Positions 1-13,586 of a stretch of 64,000 bases of DNA are shown one piece after another; position 1 is the first letter of the stretch; each line of letters begins with the position of its first letter. A program made the position numbers and the translations under genes. The stretch is from Owenia fusiformis (lineage: Eukaryota > Annelida > Polychaeta > Sabellida > Oweniidae), in assembly GCA_903813345.2 (NCBI GenBank), contig CAIIXF020000007.1, positions 23,297,564 through 23,361,563 of the forward strand, read 5' to 3'. The notes under the pieces are model-generated. The model saw only the letters and a program-made list of their open reading frames with translations, made no database searches and was not told where the DNA came from.

Positions 1-1876
1 CCATTCTTATACTCACAGAATGGTTGAAAGTGATTTCAAATCATTGTTTGCCCTACGCAGAACGAAAAAAATCGATTCTGTTCTCAAATTCTGCTAGAAT
101 ATTGGTCTCTGGCCAACTAGCAGACAATTTTAGGCCTCATATTAAGGTATGAGTACCGTAATCCAACACCAAATTCGAAAATTCATAACAATACTTTGCA
201 CATATGGCGTTCGTGACCAACTATAAAACGCTTACCCCCCATAGTGTTATATATCAAAATGTATCTGTTCATATAGGGGTTCGATTGATCTACATCATAT
301 TATAGGGAGTCAGGTTACTTTTTGAGATATCAGCGTCCATTTATTGTGACTCGCGTTTGCTACCACTTCCTCAATTCTGATATGCCGGGCAAACGCGCAG
401 TAAACACCTTCACGTCGGAACTATTTTTGACCTACATCGCTATTTTCGTAATTCAAATGAAAGTTGAACTCCTCCTCTTTATTTTGATACCAAATAGTGG
501 CATACTAGGTACCCTAGAAGCAAACTATGGCGTTATTTAGAACAATACCACGAGTTTTTAAATGGACTATATAGGGGTCATACCTTTTGGCGGATGGATA
601 TGGAACCTCATACCTTAATGTGTTATGACATCACACTGATTTTTGTCTCTGCAACTTTTTTTGGCAGAAAATATCATTTTTAGTTCAAAAATGCATAAAA
701 ACGTCGGAACTGGCTGAATATGTGAAAAATTTATCCATTTAGGCTAGAAAGGGTTAATTTGCCCTACCCCAAATACGTCTAAATATGCTAGTCTAACTTT
801 GCCACTGTGACGTCACAAATCTAACCTGACTATCTCTGAGTTTATTGAAGAAGATGATACGTCTGACAAACAGCTTTCATTCCCTATATGGCACACCTTC
901 TACTAAGAGTTGCACCATTGACTAAATCTAAGACAAAGGCCCTGTGTCCCGAGGATTTTGACTGAAATTTGGCCATTTTCGCCCAAATCTAACTAAATTG
1001 CAGTTTCCCTCACACCTGTATTTTGAAATAAATATTGCTACAATGTAGCAATTTAAAAATCACACATGATTACTGTTTCTGTCGACCTGACACGTGTATC
1101 TAGCCTGTAAAAATGAAAAATCGCTACATTGTAGCAATTTCACTGAGATATGGGCCCTGAAAATCATGTAATTTTAGCAAAAAATGAAGAAATAACCTGC
1201 AATTTTGACGGAATTTCAGAGGGCTCTCTTTCATCCATGACCCTCCACGGGCCTCTTATGACCATTCTTATACTCACAGAATGGTTGAAAGTGATTTCAA
1301 ATCATTGTTTGCCCTACGCAGAACGAAAAAATCGATTCTGTTCTCAAATTCTGCTAGAATATTGGTCTCTGGCCAACTAGCAGACAATTTTAGGCCTCAT
1401 ATTAAGGTATGAGTACCGTAATCCAACACCAAATTCGAAAATTCATAACAATACTTTGCACATATGGCGTTCGTGACCAACTATAAAACGCTTACCCCCC
1501 ATAGTGTTATATATCAAAATGTATCTGTTCATATAGGGGTTCGATTGATCTACATCATATTATAGGGAGTCAGGTTACTTTTTGAGATATCAGCGTCCAT
1601 TTATTGTGACTCGCGTTTGCTACCACTTCCTCAATTCTGATATGCCGGGCAAACGCGCAGTAAACACCTTCACGTCGGAACTATTTTTGACCTACATCGC
1701 TATTTTCGTAATTCAAATGAAAGTTGAACTCCTCCTCTTTATTTTGATACCAAATAGTGGCATACTAGGTACCCTAGAAGCAAACTATGGGGTTATTTAG
1801 AACAATACCACGAGTTTTTAAATGGACTATATAGGGGTCATACCTTTTGGCGGATGGATATGGAACCTCATACCAT
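1..1876. repeat. 1.26-kb tandem duplication (satellite-like), cut by window edge
   Basis: Bases 1-616 recur almost perfectly at 1262-1876, with a period of 1260-1261 bp. The differences I see are one extra A in an A-run near 70 and one base near 531/1791. The segment 617-1261 lies between the copies and is present once here. Similarity ends sharply after the string ending cctcatacc. The small open frames inside (322-540 and 1582-1800) start at TTG and match only because the DNA is duplicated. The near identity points to a recent duplication or an active satellite array extending left of the window. Confidence 0.85.
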
Positions 1877-2964
1877 ATTGTCGTCTGAACTGAACTTTGC
1901 ATGCGCACTAATGATGCGCAGTCGTTTTCCTGGGATTTCAATGACGTCATCGGTCATTAGTAGCTTTAATCTTCCCCGTAATCTGCGAAAGCGGGGATTT
2001 AGTACTTTCCAGGGAATTAGTCTATCTATTTCATATCATGTGACCATGAATTGACCAATAAGCGTATAGAATTTACATATGAGGTATGTAATAATAAAAC
2101 ATAGTACATACCTGCGTGAAGTCCCTTATTTGTCCATGATTTTTTGATTCAGTCGTATAATAAGAATAGTTATCTCTTTCTGCATACCTAAAAGGATAAT
2201 TTAAGAAAATCGTAGCCATTACCGTCATCGAGCGACATGTTCCCAAGTATTCAGAAATCTTTGTTTACCTTCTGGCAGCTTGTCATTATGGGAAATATAA
2301 AATTGAAATTACACTGGACAAGCTCACAGCCGAGGAATATGCTTTTAAGATTGCAGTGGACGAAGTCACGGTCGCCGGGGAATATTATGAAAATGTTTCA
2401 TACTATCGACGTCAATACCTGTTCATCTCAATGCTTTTAGCAAGGTGTATTTCCCGAAGAGCCAGGGAATTACTACTTACAGAATCATTGAAAGTGCAAC
2501 AGGTATGCAATAGGAAAATAGTAACTTGTGTAGCTTTACAGATTCACCTGCAGTATATGGCATACTCACGAAATACGAGAACGCAAAATTGAAGTATACA
2601 ATTGTCAGTTGCATCGCTTGAACGAACGGGTAAAATGTCTTAAGTTAATAATAATTACTGAATCAACAGTACGTGTACAGTACATTGAATATTTCAAATA
2701 ATACCGTTCAATAACATACAAAAGTACCTGTATTGTTTGAAGTTATTTTACAGACTTTATGTATGTGTTAACATATACACACTTCAAGGGAAACATCATT
2801 ACACATAAATAAATAAAACTACGTTCGTGGAGCTTATGGCTGACTTTTTACCAAATCAAGATTGACATTGTTTTATTGGCAATTACGATAATCTCATTTT
2901 TGATGCTTTAAGAAGTATCATTCAGCAATTACACGTAATTAAATTAATCCAGGATTCATATATC
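1877..2964. other. Intergenic, no gene seen
   Basis: Short open frames occur here (2237-2440 and 2356-2592), but none shows a recognisable domain, splice context or signal peptide. The missing 3' exon or exons of the CAP gene were looked for on the minus strand and not found. Confidence 0.4.
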
Positions 2965-3775
2965 TATACTCCCCTCCATAAGTTTGGCAACTTTACCTCC
3001 CCCATTGAACTACGTGTTAAAGCCTCTTTACGTTTGAATTTTTGTTTACTTAACATGCGATGAAAATACTTATAATATTGATGTAAACGTAACTTTACTT
3101 TATTTATTTATACCTCCAAATTTTCTCAATTTTTTCCTCAATGACAATAGGTCAACAATAGATGATAAATTTGATGAATTTTGAAAATCGACATTCCCGT
3201 GTTAACCAATAAGAAATGGTAGGTTTGCTGCAAGTCATTTGACAGAATGTCCATCCTTGCAAAAATATAATTTAAGTAGGCAATTGAATTTGCTAACTTT
3301 ATTTAACAAAAAATTGATACGTTTCTTCAGGTTCAACAAAGTTATAGGTCTTTAAAGTCAAAATTGTTTTTCAAAAAACTAGATTCCATTGAAATAACAC
3401 AGGAGGCGAAAAATGAGTTTCAAAAATGACTTTGAAGCTCTGTAACTTTAGTATTCATCGAGTAAACCAAATACTTGGTGTACAAAAAAGTTAGTCAATT
3501 CAATTTTCTATATTAAAATATTTTTTGCTGAATCTTTTACTGAATAGATATCCTGATTTCTGATTTACCCCGAATCCACCATTTTCCATTGGTTTACATG
3601 GGAATGACGATTTTCAAAAATTCATCAAATTTACCATCAAATTTCGACCTATTGTAATTGAGGAAAAAAATTGGGAAAATTTGAAGGTATTGGAAATAAA
3701 GTCAAGTTACGTTTCCATCAATATTATAAGTTACTTCATCACAGGTTAAGTAAATAAAATTAAAACGTAAGGGGG
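2965..3775. mobile_element. Tc1-type MITE, right end truncated
   Basis: It begins with tactcccctccataagtttg, the same terminus found at 8112, 29813 and (inverted) 36742. The inner parts of the two long inverted repeats are present: the left arm around 3000-3200 matches the reverse complement of 3580-3775. The outermost right terminus is missing after about 3775. There is no coding capacity. It is a non-autonomous element of the family whose complete copy is at 29813-30691. Confidence 0.7.
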
Positions 3776-3928
3776 CATTAACAATAACAATATCGGTAAT
3801 CCAGCGTAGTTTTACAATTCTTTTGACCGATCAAATCGGAGGTATTCTGTATCTCGTTTTCATCTGCAGTATATGGCATATTCCGCAGGTGAGTATGATA
3901 TACAGTATTCCGCAGTTGAGCATCAGAG

Positions 3929-4956
3929 GCCTTATTCATGAAGCCATCGTAGTTAATACGTATGACGTAAACAAATACGAACCCGCAAACCTGTCGTAAC
4001 GCATACGTTTGCGATACGATACTGTCTTATTCACAAAACTATGCGCGCCAAAATACGAACACGAACCGATCGTATCATGTTGAAAACACATGTTAGCCAC
4101 ATGGGCACCTGTAAATGTCAGTGTTACATTGTGAATTTACACTTTGCTGGCCAATGCCCACACATTTGTGAGTCAGAATATGAAGTTCTTTAAAATTTAT
4201 TTTGATATTAAGTCGACATTTTTGCGTAACATAGTAAACAGAGGTTCAATCAATATTGTTGTTTGGTTTATTTGGTTAGAAATATCACATACATGTACAT
4301 TTGCAAATGACCAACTGCCCCAGCCCTACATCTAGGAATAAGGTCATCCATTTGGAGTCGATACCGTCTTATAACTTCGTCAAATCTGTCATGAAAGATC
4401 CTATCATGTTTCGCCTTCTCCGAACAACATCATTTTGCAACAGCAGCAATGCCATTTCACTCCTTTTAATCCGTTCATGGATGACCTATTAATATGACGT
4501 CAAAGTCAAATTTGAACGGATTATTTATCAACGAAGAAGTGCAATGCGATGCCCATACGCACAGATCGTAACTAATTTATCCAAATCGTTGGCATATGAA
4601 AATAGAAAATCAGTGAATTATTATTTAATCCACGATGCTTTAAATTCTTCAAAAACGAATAAACTAAATTGGATCGTGATCGTCTACATACTTTCTAAAC
4701 GCCTATATATTAAAACATTTGAAAATATAAAGTTTTATTGGTAAACTTTTGAGTTAAAAATGGTACGTTTATACGCACTGGTTGAGCATGGTCTGGAGGT
4801 GACGCGTAAATTATGGTTAATTTTACGAAGATCGTAAAGTGATCGTATGACGGCATACGAGTGCGCGAGCTTACGTAGCCTTCATGAATACAAAAAAGGC
4901 GGTCACGCATCCGTTACGTCAGGTTCGTGGCCATACGTACGCTTCATGAATAAGGC
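3929..4956. mobile_element. 1.03-kb TIR element, non-autonomous
   Basis: The left end gccttattcatgaagc is repeated in inverted orientation at the right end (gcttcatgaataaggc). The inner arms are also related, with repeated tacgta/cgtaacg strings. No transposase frame was found; the 60-66 codon frames inside look like noise. A target-site duplication could not be fixed with confidence. It lies just 3' of the last recognisable exon of the CAP gene, probably in an intron. Confidence 0.65.
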
Positions 4957-5134
4957 TTCAGGTATTCACTGAAATCAACGTATCGCATACTCACTGCATA
5001 AAGTACCATATACCGCAGGTGACAAGCACAGAAAAATGTGTATAGCATTGCGGTAAATACTTTTGCATCTTGGGCTAGTGGATTACTTTTCCTAAATTGA
5101 TAATGTGAAACTATTTGCATTGTTCTGTTCTTAC

Positions 5135-8100
5135 CACGTATTGACAGCCGAGCTGCATGGATCATATTTAGAAAGGCTCGTCGAGTATAAGTTCTCTCCA
5201 TATGTAGCGTCGTGAACGCTATTTTGAAGCTCCCCGATTAGAGCCGAATGATCCGCCCACTGTTGTGCCGACTTTGCGAGGTCATCATTGTACGTTAGAG
5301 CAGGTGTATCTTTATGCATGTTTCGAAATGTGTTGTGTGCAGTCAGACAGCTTTCCTTAAACGCTAAAGATACAGATCAGTGATGATTCAAACATATGTT
5401 GAATCAATATTTACGAGAACATGGCTCGATGGAAATGCATTTATCGAATTATAAAAGACATGACAGCATACTATGGTGTTTAAACTGCTTCTTTATTCGG
5501 TACATTAATATTCCATAAATACCAAATAAAACAAACAATTAACCAAACCTTTACCCAATCTATCGAAAGTTTTTTTATTTTATCAAATGTAATAATCTAT
5601 ACAATTTATATTCGCTAAATAGTTTCACTTGTTCTTTGTATTGACATTCACATTTGATATTTATACATGTGTTTGTGTGATGCAGCGAATCAATTTGTTT
5701 TCCTTAACGCACGTATAATTCAATTAACTATTTGTACATTCGGTATTTAAATTATTTATATTCGGTAAATACCGAATGCCACATTCGATAAATTTCGTTA
5801 TTTTCGATAATTTACGAGACTTTCAGTCGCGTGATATATTTGTACGATGTAGAATAGCTGCGCGGCCATTTTGCAAATCTCGAAGTCACGTGACAAAATA
5901 TCGAACAACAACGCAAGTTATCGAATGTTACTTTATTTCATTCGGTAAATAGCAAATTAGCTTTCGGTAAAATGCATTAACCATGTCATACAAAAATAAA
6001 CCATTTGGTAAATATAGGCAAACTTATTTCGGTAGGGTTCAAATAGAAATTCAATATTATGCATATAATGTGTTACTCTTAAGGAATACCATAACAATTT
6101 ACGCAAAAATATAATTTAACGAATGAAATATGTAATTTAATGCATAAAGTATTAAGTGATTGGCTATTTTGAAAACTTAATTTGCTGTAACAAACATATA
6201 AACGTTTTTACCGAATGGAAAAAAGATTTAGCGAATATAAATGTTTCATATATCGAATATATTTGAATTTAATGAATAAAGAAGCAAAAATAATGCCATA
6301 GACAGCTTCACAAGAACAATGAAGATAATTACAGGGTGGTATTTTGTAAATTGTATGCAGAATATTTATTTATCATCTCAAATTTACTGAGTATAGTTCA
6401 TTTAATTGTGTATCAGCTGTAAAGTTTATATAGGCAATCCACAAAGTTAATGCATTTATCTAGCCAAATTTTCCTAAAAAATACACTTGTCAATTTTGCC
6501 CTACTTTTTCAAATAATCTAACTTTGGTGAACATGATGATTGCCATACACATTTTATGAAATTCAAAAATGTCATTAAGTTGAAAATATGGATTTACTTA
6601 TATTGTTTAGTCAAAAACTGTTGTGTTAATGCTGACTTAAAAAATACCCAAAATTATATATAACAGTAAGGAAGAGGGAACGTGTCAGAGGTGAGCATTT
6701 CCATAACCCACAAACACTGCGTGAAATATGGGATTCCAACTCAAGTCTAAGCATTGTTCCCATTTTTCAATAAAGCCAAAACTGATATACCAGTTATCAA
6801 GATTTCAAGATCAACTCTACTCAACTATGATATTATTGGTGTTCTGAAAAATCTAAAACCTCCCGGGACAAGTTTCAGTATACTATAACTGGAGCAAAAA
6901 AATGTTCAAGAGAATTCAACTCTTGATAAGCTGACGGGATGCGAGATTAAATACTAATTATAAATGATTTCCACCATTAAATATTCAAGATTAAGCCTAC
7001 CTGATAGATCATTTTTGAAATCTCCAATAGAAATCTTGTTTTGCAGGTTGATCAAATTATCACACATATTGACACAATATTATAACAAATGATAAACTTT
7101 TTAAATGAAAATAAAGGAGACAGTAAATTGTAATTGTTGTAATGAAAATAAACTTCGATGATTTAACACAGATTGGTAAAATGTAATTTTATTCCCGATA
7201 TTGAACTTTATAATAGATAATTGTCATGTAAGTTTAAATGAAAAAAATATCAAAGAAGGCATTTTAGCTCATAATCAAATAATACATTATTGGTTGCAAA
7301 GTGGACAATTCACAAACAAAAGCTGGATTTGTACTAGTATGACAACATTTTACATAATTTTAAACTAAAGCTTATTAAAAAAAATATTGTAATTGTAAAA
7401 CTTTTAAAAAATGTGATGGAATAAATTTTAAATATGAAAAAAGTGATTCCATTCTTAATTTAGATTTTGTTTTCGGGGAAAGGACGATTGTCAACGTATT
7501 TGTGATATCGCTCTTTATAATTTTAAAGTAGATACATGATTTTTATTTGCTTAACTCATGGTTTCTTTTTAATTTTTACTCAAAAATGCTTAACAAAAAT
7601 GTTATGTCATAATAATAGATTACATAACATTATGTCATATTTATTGAATCCGACCCATATTTCAATTTGTCAAAATTGGTTTTTGTAATCTACTCAGTAT
7701 GACGAACAATTTGATACCCATGATGACATGTTATACCGGATCGCTATTTATTGCGACGTTTTCATTGTTGGAAAATACTTGTATCGAGTTTCGATCCTGG
7801 GAGCCAATCTTCCTTGCATTTATACCTGGTTTTGGTCCACATTGCAACTTTTCTGGATACCAAGAGTTGGTCGAGCATGTATAGTACGCATCTCTGGCCG
7901 AGTTAACACACTTCCATAGCTCATAACCTCCACTAATTTTTGCCTGTAACGAGGCATCCGTGGGAGTATTGGCTTCATCAAGACAGCTTTCTATGAAAAT
8001 ATGATTTTGAAGGTCAAAAAATCACAAAATGAGTTAACGAAACTGTTTCTGAAAGTTCGAAATCAATATTTTTAAAGTTATTGTGAATTGTGATTGCATC

Positions 8101-8975
8101 ATTCATGTACATACACTGCCCTCCATAAGTTTGGCAACCTTAGCTCCCGTTGAATTACGTGACTGTTAAAGCCCCTTCACCTTTGAATTTTTCTTTACTT
8201 AACATGCAATGAAAATACTTATACTATATTTCCACTACCTCCAAATTTTCCTGATTTTTTTCGTCAATTATGATAGGTCGAAAATTAATGAAAAATTTGA
8301 TGACTTTTGGAAAATCGACGTCATTCCCATGTAAACCAATGGAGAATAGTGGGTTCGGGGTAATTCAGAAATCAGGATATCTATTCAGTAAAAGATTCAG
8401 CAAAAAATATTTTGATATAAAAAATTTAATTGTCTAACTTTTTTGTACACTTAGTGTTTTGTTTACTTGATAAATACTAAAGTTACAGAGCTTCAAAGTC
8501 GTTTTTGAAAATCATTTTGGCCTCTTGTGTTATTTCAATGGGGTAGTTTTTTGGAAAACAATTTTGACTTAAAAAACTTTATGGAACCTGTAAAAACGAA
8601 TTCATTTTTTTTGTTAAATAAAGTTAGCAAATTCAATTGCCTACCTAACTTGTATTTTTTGCAAGGACTCGGATTGATGGATATTCTGCCATGTGACTTG
8701 CGGCAAACCATTTGCCATTGGTTAACATGGAATGTCGATTTTCAAAAAATCATCAAATTTATCATCAATTGTCGACCTACAGGGTACTTTCTACAATACC
8801 CGCCATGCTATCTGACCCGAACGAGCCACCTGGTGGTGAAACTGGTAACTACCTACTCGCATTTGCATTTTTGCTCACTCTAAATTCGATGGTATTCATT
8901 TTACTTACCCTCACTGGCAGCAATGTCTCCGAGGAATACTATGAACAGCACAAAAACGCCAACGTACATGTACAT
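5135..8975 (-). CDS. Secreted sushi-like + CAP domain protein (3' end not seen)
   Basis: Three exons join in phase. Exon 1 (8975-8909) encodes a signal peptide beginning MYMYVGVFVLFIVFLG, with donor G|GTAAGT. Exon 2 (7990-7826) has four Cys and a Trp between the last two (YYTCSTNSWYPEKLQC), like a CCP/sushi module. Exon 3 (5363-5135) opens the CAP/SCP fold: AHNTFRNMHKDTPALTYNDD, then WADHSALIGELQ and YGENLYS. Junctions 1-2 and 2-3 are phase 1. Exon 3 ends in phase 2 inside the conserved AVNTW. The second half of CAP (the family's GHFTQ-type motif) is absent, so a further exon must lie left of 5135, possibly outside the window, or the gene is broken. CAP proteins are secreted Cys-rich proteins of varied role; the function here is unknown. 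The CCP call is weaker than the CAP call. Confidence 0.75.
5364..7825 (-). other. Intron 2 of the CAP gene, very AT-rich
   Basis: About 2.5 kb of AT-rich DNA between the sushi-like exon and the CAP exon. The strings ttcggtaaat, tcggta and cgaat recur between 5490 and 6260, suggesting decayed repeats. I see no further exon. The phase 1 donor at 7825 and the phase 1 acceptor at 5364 match directly. Confidence 0.5.
8112..8780. mobile_element. Tc1-type MITE, truncated at right
   Basis: Starts tacactgccctccataagtt, one mismatch from the family terminus. The two arms match in inverted orientation around 8250-8340 and 8700-8775. The right terminus is replaced at about 8780 by a different repeat. 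The 118-codon plus-strand frame at 8527-8883 crosses this boundary and is not a gene. The element lies in intron 1 of the CAP gene. Confidence 0.65.
8781..8880 (+). repeat. Dispersed 90-100-bp repeat, copy 1
   Basis: The segment with gagccacctggtggtgaaac and taactacctactcgcat recurs inverted at 22826-22916 and again in plus orientation at 50850-50955. It is probably one end of an unclassified transposon family. Confidence 0.65.
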
Positions 8976-10412
8976 GATTGAATGTTTGCTGTGAATAATG
9001 ATTGTAAAATAATGCCCTCGTTTCTTTTATTGTAAATGTCATTGATCGAGCCAGAATTGTTATGAACTCAAATGCATACATCAATAACTTCGCTGCCTGA
9101 TGGTTGTTTTGGCAAGATGCCTTATATGGTATACATGATAAAGTCTACATTATTGAAATCCCATTTTAATTTTCAGAGCTTTCAATAACCCGATCAGTGA
9201 TATAATTGATTATTCTGATGCAGATGTTTTATTTTCCAAAACATATTTATTCTTTCTGATAGCTTTATTCATACTCCCAGGTCTATTACTACCACTTTAT
9301 TGAAATGGAAAGGTATTTTCCACTTGTGAATTATGACATGAGGTCCCGTGCGATGTTAATTAGGATCTTATTATACATCGGGATATGTCAAATCTGCCAA
9401 TATTCAATCACTTTATTTATTCACTGCAGATGTAAATAAATGAAATGCTGAAAATTGAATTTCTATGTGTTTATCCAGCATGACATTAAGAAAAAACAAT
9501 AAAATAGTAGTCTTGCAGAAACTTGGAAGCTAATCGGAAGCTAAACTTTTCATCATGAATATAGGTTTTGGCCCCCCAAATCATCGCATACCCGAGCAGC
9601 ACCCTTTGGCAACTCTCTACAGAGCATTTCTTATACCCCTCTGATAAAATATACAGGGAGTACAATAAGACACCCTCATATCTCAGACATTAATAAATAT
9701 ATTAACTTGAAATTTTCAGGAATTAATCTTCATATTATGCATGCATGTATGACAAAATTCAAGAAACAATATTAATATTACTATAGAAATAGTAACAGAA
9801 CACTATTTGTTACCGTAGAAATGCATTTTTTGCTGATTTTCATCATTTTCTTCATATTCTTGATTCTTAGACTACCTGAAGAATAAAGCATGTATTGACT
9901 AGAAGTGAACATGAAATGATTCATCATATGGTTTATGTAATATATCAAACATATGGTAACATCAGTTGATAATCAGGTTTTTTCATTTCACTTTCTTTTA
10001 ATTTATAATGAGTAAGTAAGTAAAAAGGTGTTCCAAAATAACATTTCTTTGAAAGGTTGTACTCCATGGATAAAAGAAAATGCTGCTTTAGAGATAATAA
10101 ACAGTCACATGATTTTTTTAAATATATCTTAATTTTACCCGCTCCTAATTAACAGCTCCCTTTGACGACTTGGTGAAAACTGACAAAAAAACATTCATTT
10201 TATAGGTTCATATTAAAAAATGCACTGGAATGCAATGCTAATTAGTATTTTAAAACATCAGCTAACTTTGCCTGATATAACAGCATAAAGATTTTAATTA
10301 TGAGACAATGCCAACCAATAAAAAAAATGTTGAAAGGTACATGTAGATGTGGTCATTTTTATCGTTTTGCAGCATTAAAAGTTAGAAATGTATCAAACGA
10401 AAACAAACCTAA
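8976..10412. other. Intergenic between the CAP gene and a TIR cluster
   Basis: No exon or long frame is visible on either strand. Near 9649 a string starting tacagggagtacaataagac resembles a mariner-type terminus, but I could not pair it with a second end. Confidence 0.35.
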
Positions 10413-11746
10413 CCCTACTATCACACCAAACTAGTTCTCACTACGTTCTCGAAAACGGGCTTAAACTGTGCACGAACGGATTTGACGTACTAAGAACCAA
10501 CTAGGAACCGTTTGGGATCTGTTTACAAACTTCATGAAACTACTAGAACGAGTAGGTCCTCCAGAACTTAGAGCATGCTCAAAATTTTCTGGTGATCGTC
10601 AAAACGTTGCCGAATCGGTTTTAAACTGTGTGCGAACTGAATGAACGTATATACAACGTTCTACGGTCTGTTTTGAATCGATTCAAAATTCGATGGCGAC
10701 CATGCCGTTCTGTAATCAGGTCATGATGACCTTCTAGACTAAGGGACGGTTTATACTACGTTGCACACCGACATGGTGCGACCTGAACGAACTGCTAATA
10801 AGATGGACTGTTTATGAACGAAGTAGCTAATTATTTTAGACATATATCCCGACCGCAGACAGATTGAGCCCGTTTTACGACATTTTCGTAGGACTGGCAA
10901 GAACGGGTAAGAACTAGTTTGGTGTGATAGGGGGGTAACCCTACTATCACACCAAACTAGTTCTCACTACGTTCTCGAAAACGGGCTTCAACTGTGTACG
11001 AACGGACTGGACCTACTAAGAACCGTTTGGGATCTATTTACAAACTTCATTGAACGTACTCGAACGGGTAGGTCCTCTAGAACTTAGACAATGCTCAAAA
11101 TGTTTTCGTGGTCGTCGCGTTCTACAATTAGAACGAGTGACAACGTACTAACGACGAGTTGGACGTACTACGATCGGAACCGTCGTACTTCAATCCTACT
11201 AGGGACGTTTTAACAACGAGTTGAACTGTCCGAGGACGTGTTGAGAACGAGGTAGAACTAATTGCAAACGGGTTTAAACTGATTAAGAACGTATTTAACA
11301 CTGCTGATGAACGAGTTAGCAAAAATATAGCTATCACACCAAACAAGTTGCCACTGCGTTCTTCAAAACTGGTCTTAAACTGTGTGCGGATGGAATGAAC
11401 GTAGCTGCAACTTTCTAACGTCTATTTACGAACTTTATGAACGTTCTCAGACGGGAATGTGATTTTAGAATTTTGAATCGATTCAAAGTTCGATGGCGAC
11501 CATACCGTTCTGTAATCAGGTCATGTTGACCTTCTAGACTAAGGGACGCGTTCTACTACGTTGCACACCGACGTTGTGCGACCTGAACGAACTGCGAACG
11601 AGATGGACGTATTGAAGACTGTTTAAGAACGAAGAAGCTAATTATTTCAGACATATTTCCCGACCACAGCCAGATTGAGCCCGTTTTGGGACGTTTTCGT
11701 AGGACTGGCAAGAACGGGTAAGAACTAGTTTGGTGTGATAGGGGGG
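10413..11746. mobile_element. Two related TIR elements back to back
   Basis: Element A (10413-10935) and element B (10939-11746) both start ccctactatcacaccaaact and end in agtttggtgtgatagggggg, so each has inverted termini. The last ~270 bp of A (from cgattcaaa near 10680) recur near the end of B from about 11468. B also carries an internal copy of the end motif near 11335. The two are separated by only taa. Neither has a plausible transposase, and the 72-codon minus-strand frame in B is noise. Confidence 0.75.
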
Positions 11747-12282
11747 TTAGACATTAAAAACTTAAATGTGACATGTTATTGATTCATGTATTTATATTAC
11801 TTTATTTGTACATATTCTATTTGGTTATGGTATCATAATGCATGAGAAATTCACTGCAATCATGTAGTAGAGACTAGAGAGGTTAACATATAGTCTAGAC
11901 ATTGGAATCCTTTATAACCCAGAATCATTTACAAAGTACAAATCATGGCAAAAGTCCCCTTAAACTCTAAGATGGCTTTCCTTCGGTCAACCAAGCTGCA
12001 ATATGCATAAAGGTTGACCAGGTTTGCCACTTGCTCATAGCTACAAGCATGATGTATGTACAGTTGCAGCCAACACTTACTTCTCATCATTCGTGGTCAG
12101 ATCGTCAACTTGCCACTAACTCCAGATACCACTAACTCCAAACGATATCACAGATGGCGCCTTACATGCGCACTCTTACACATAACTACTCGGTCAGATT
12201 TCATTCCATATTGGAGCAATTTTTAGCTACCTTTCCAACATCTGGAACTTTTTCATGATTTGCACACTGTAAATGATGCTGA

Positions 12283-12900
12283 TTGTTCTTGTGCATGATG
12301 ACGGCAAATATCTGGCTATCAAAGGAGATGGTATACTTTATGCCAAGGTCTAGATTATGCCAACATCTTAATGTTTACATAAGATGGCATTATTCAAGAT
12401 ACATTTTTTATGAATATATAGAATTGTGCTTGTGCATATTGATTGATGACCACAGTACAGTCTGATTGGACAGATGTCTAAAAAATACATACAAAATTGT
12501 ACATGTACATGATAACCTGTAGTCTGATTGCTCAGATGAGGAAAACGAATGCTTAGAATATTTAGACATTATGGCAACGTCTAAACTATGCCAACCTCTC
12601 TATTGTATGGTTATAGATTTCATGATGATAAATGTACTTAACATAAAATATACATATAAAATTGTACTTGTATATGATATCCACCATAGTCTGATTACTC
12701 AGATGAGGAAAATTAATGCTTATTATACTCAGACATTATGCCAATGTCTAGACGATGCCAACCTCTCTATTGTATGGTTAAATTAGACATCATGATGATA
12801 TGTATATTAAATATAAAAGTGACGACATGTTACATATTACTTGTACATGATAACCACCATGGTCTTATTGTTCAGATGAGGAAAACTAAATGGCAATGAA
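12283..12900. repeat. Imperfect tandem repeat, period about 170 bp
   Basis: The block containing ctcagatgaggaaaa recurs at about 12530, 12698 and 12871. It is accompanied by tgccaacctctctattgtat (near 12590 and 12757) and by catgatgata. About three to four diverged copies are present. The short frames here follow the repeat and are not taken as genes. Confidence 0.7.
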
Positions 12901-13580
12901 CCAATCAACATACTTTTTCAAAAATGTTCTAATTTTCACAAAAATGCAACCTTTTATTACATCGTTGAATGCATAATTAGAATGTGCTTTGAGACATGTT
13001 CTATTTCCTAAGAGTGGATCGCTCCAGGGACTTTAAAGATTCTGAATTTGGATGACTAAAATGAACTGAAAGCAATGGATAGCATGAGCTTTTTCAATGG
13101 GGAAATAACATGGGGAACACTCATTTTAAAGCAATTAAGTTTTTCTTTCAAGATATATTAAGATGAGGAATATTAATGCATTAAACAAAGTAAAAATTGA
13201 TTGCATTTTGGGTGAAAATTAGGTCAACATCTTTGAAAAGTGTGTTGATGGGTTGATTGCTAGTTAAATATCTCCGAGTCTGTTCGACTTTATTATTACT
13301 GTATACAATTTTATTTTGAGATAATGAATGTATCTAAAAGACAAATCTGTTTTCATTGTCAGAAAATAGTCATAGTCCAATATATAATCTTCTGAAAATG
13401 TTTGCGATAACCTACGTGCTCTTTTTTCGGGTGCGGTTGTCACGGTCTGCAATTAGAACGAGTGGTAATATACTTTAGACAAGCTTCACGTACTACGAAC
13501 TAAATTTCAAAAATTAGGTCATCTCAACTCAATATTCTTCTCCTGGATATGTCCTTAATTCAGAACCAGAGCTAATCTTG
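12901..13580. other. 3' flank of the LU gene, no gene seen
   Basis: AT-rich DNA with no supported exon. A short frame at 13264-13452 on the minus strand shows no domain. Confidence 0.35.
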
Positions 13581-13586
13581 AAATCA

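Noticed and set aside
1-1876. Pair of LTRs of a retrotransposon
   Set aside because: The spacing of about 645 bp, the lack of coding sequence between the copies and the missing primer-binding features fit a tandem duplication better.
8527-8883. 118-codon plus-strand frame
   Set aside because: It spans the junction of a MITE and another repeat; no protein homology is visible.
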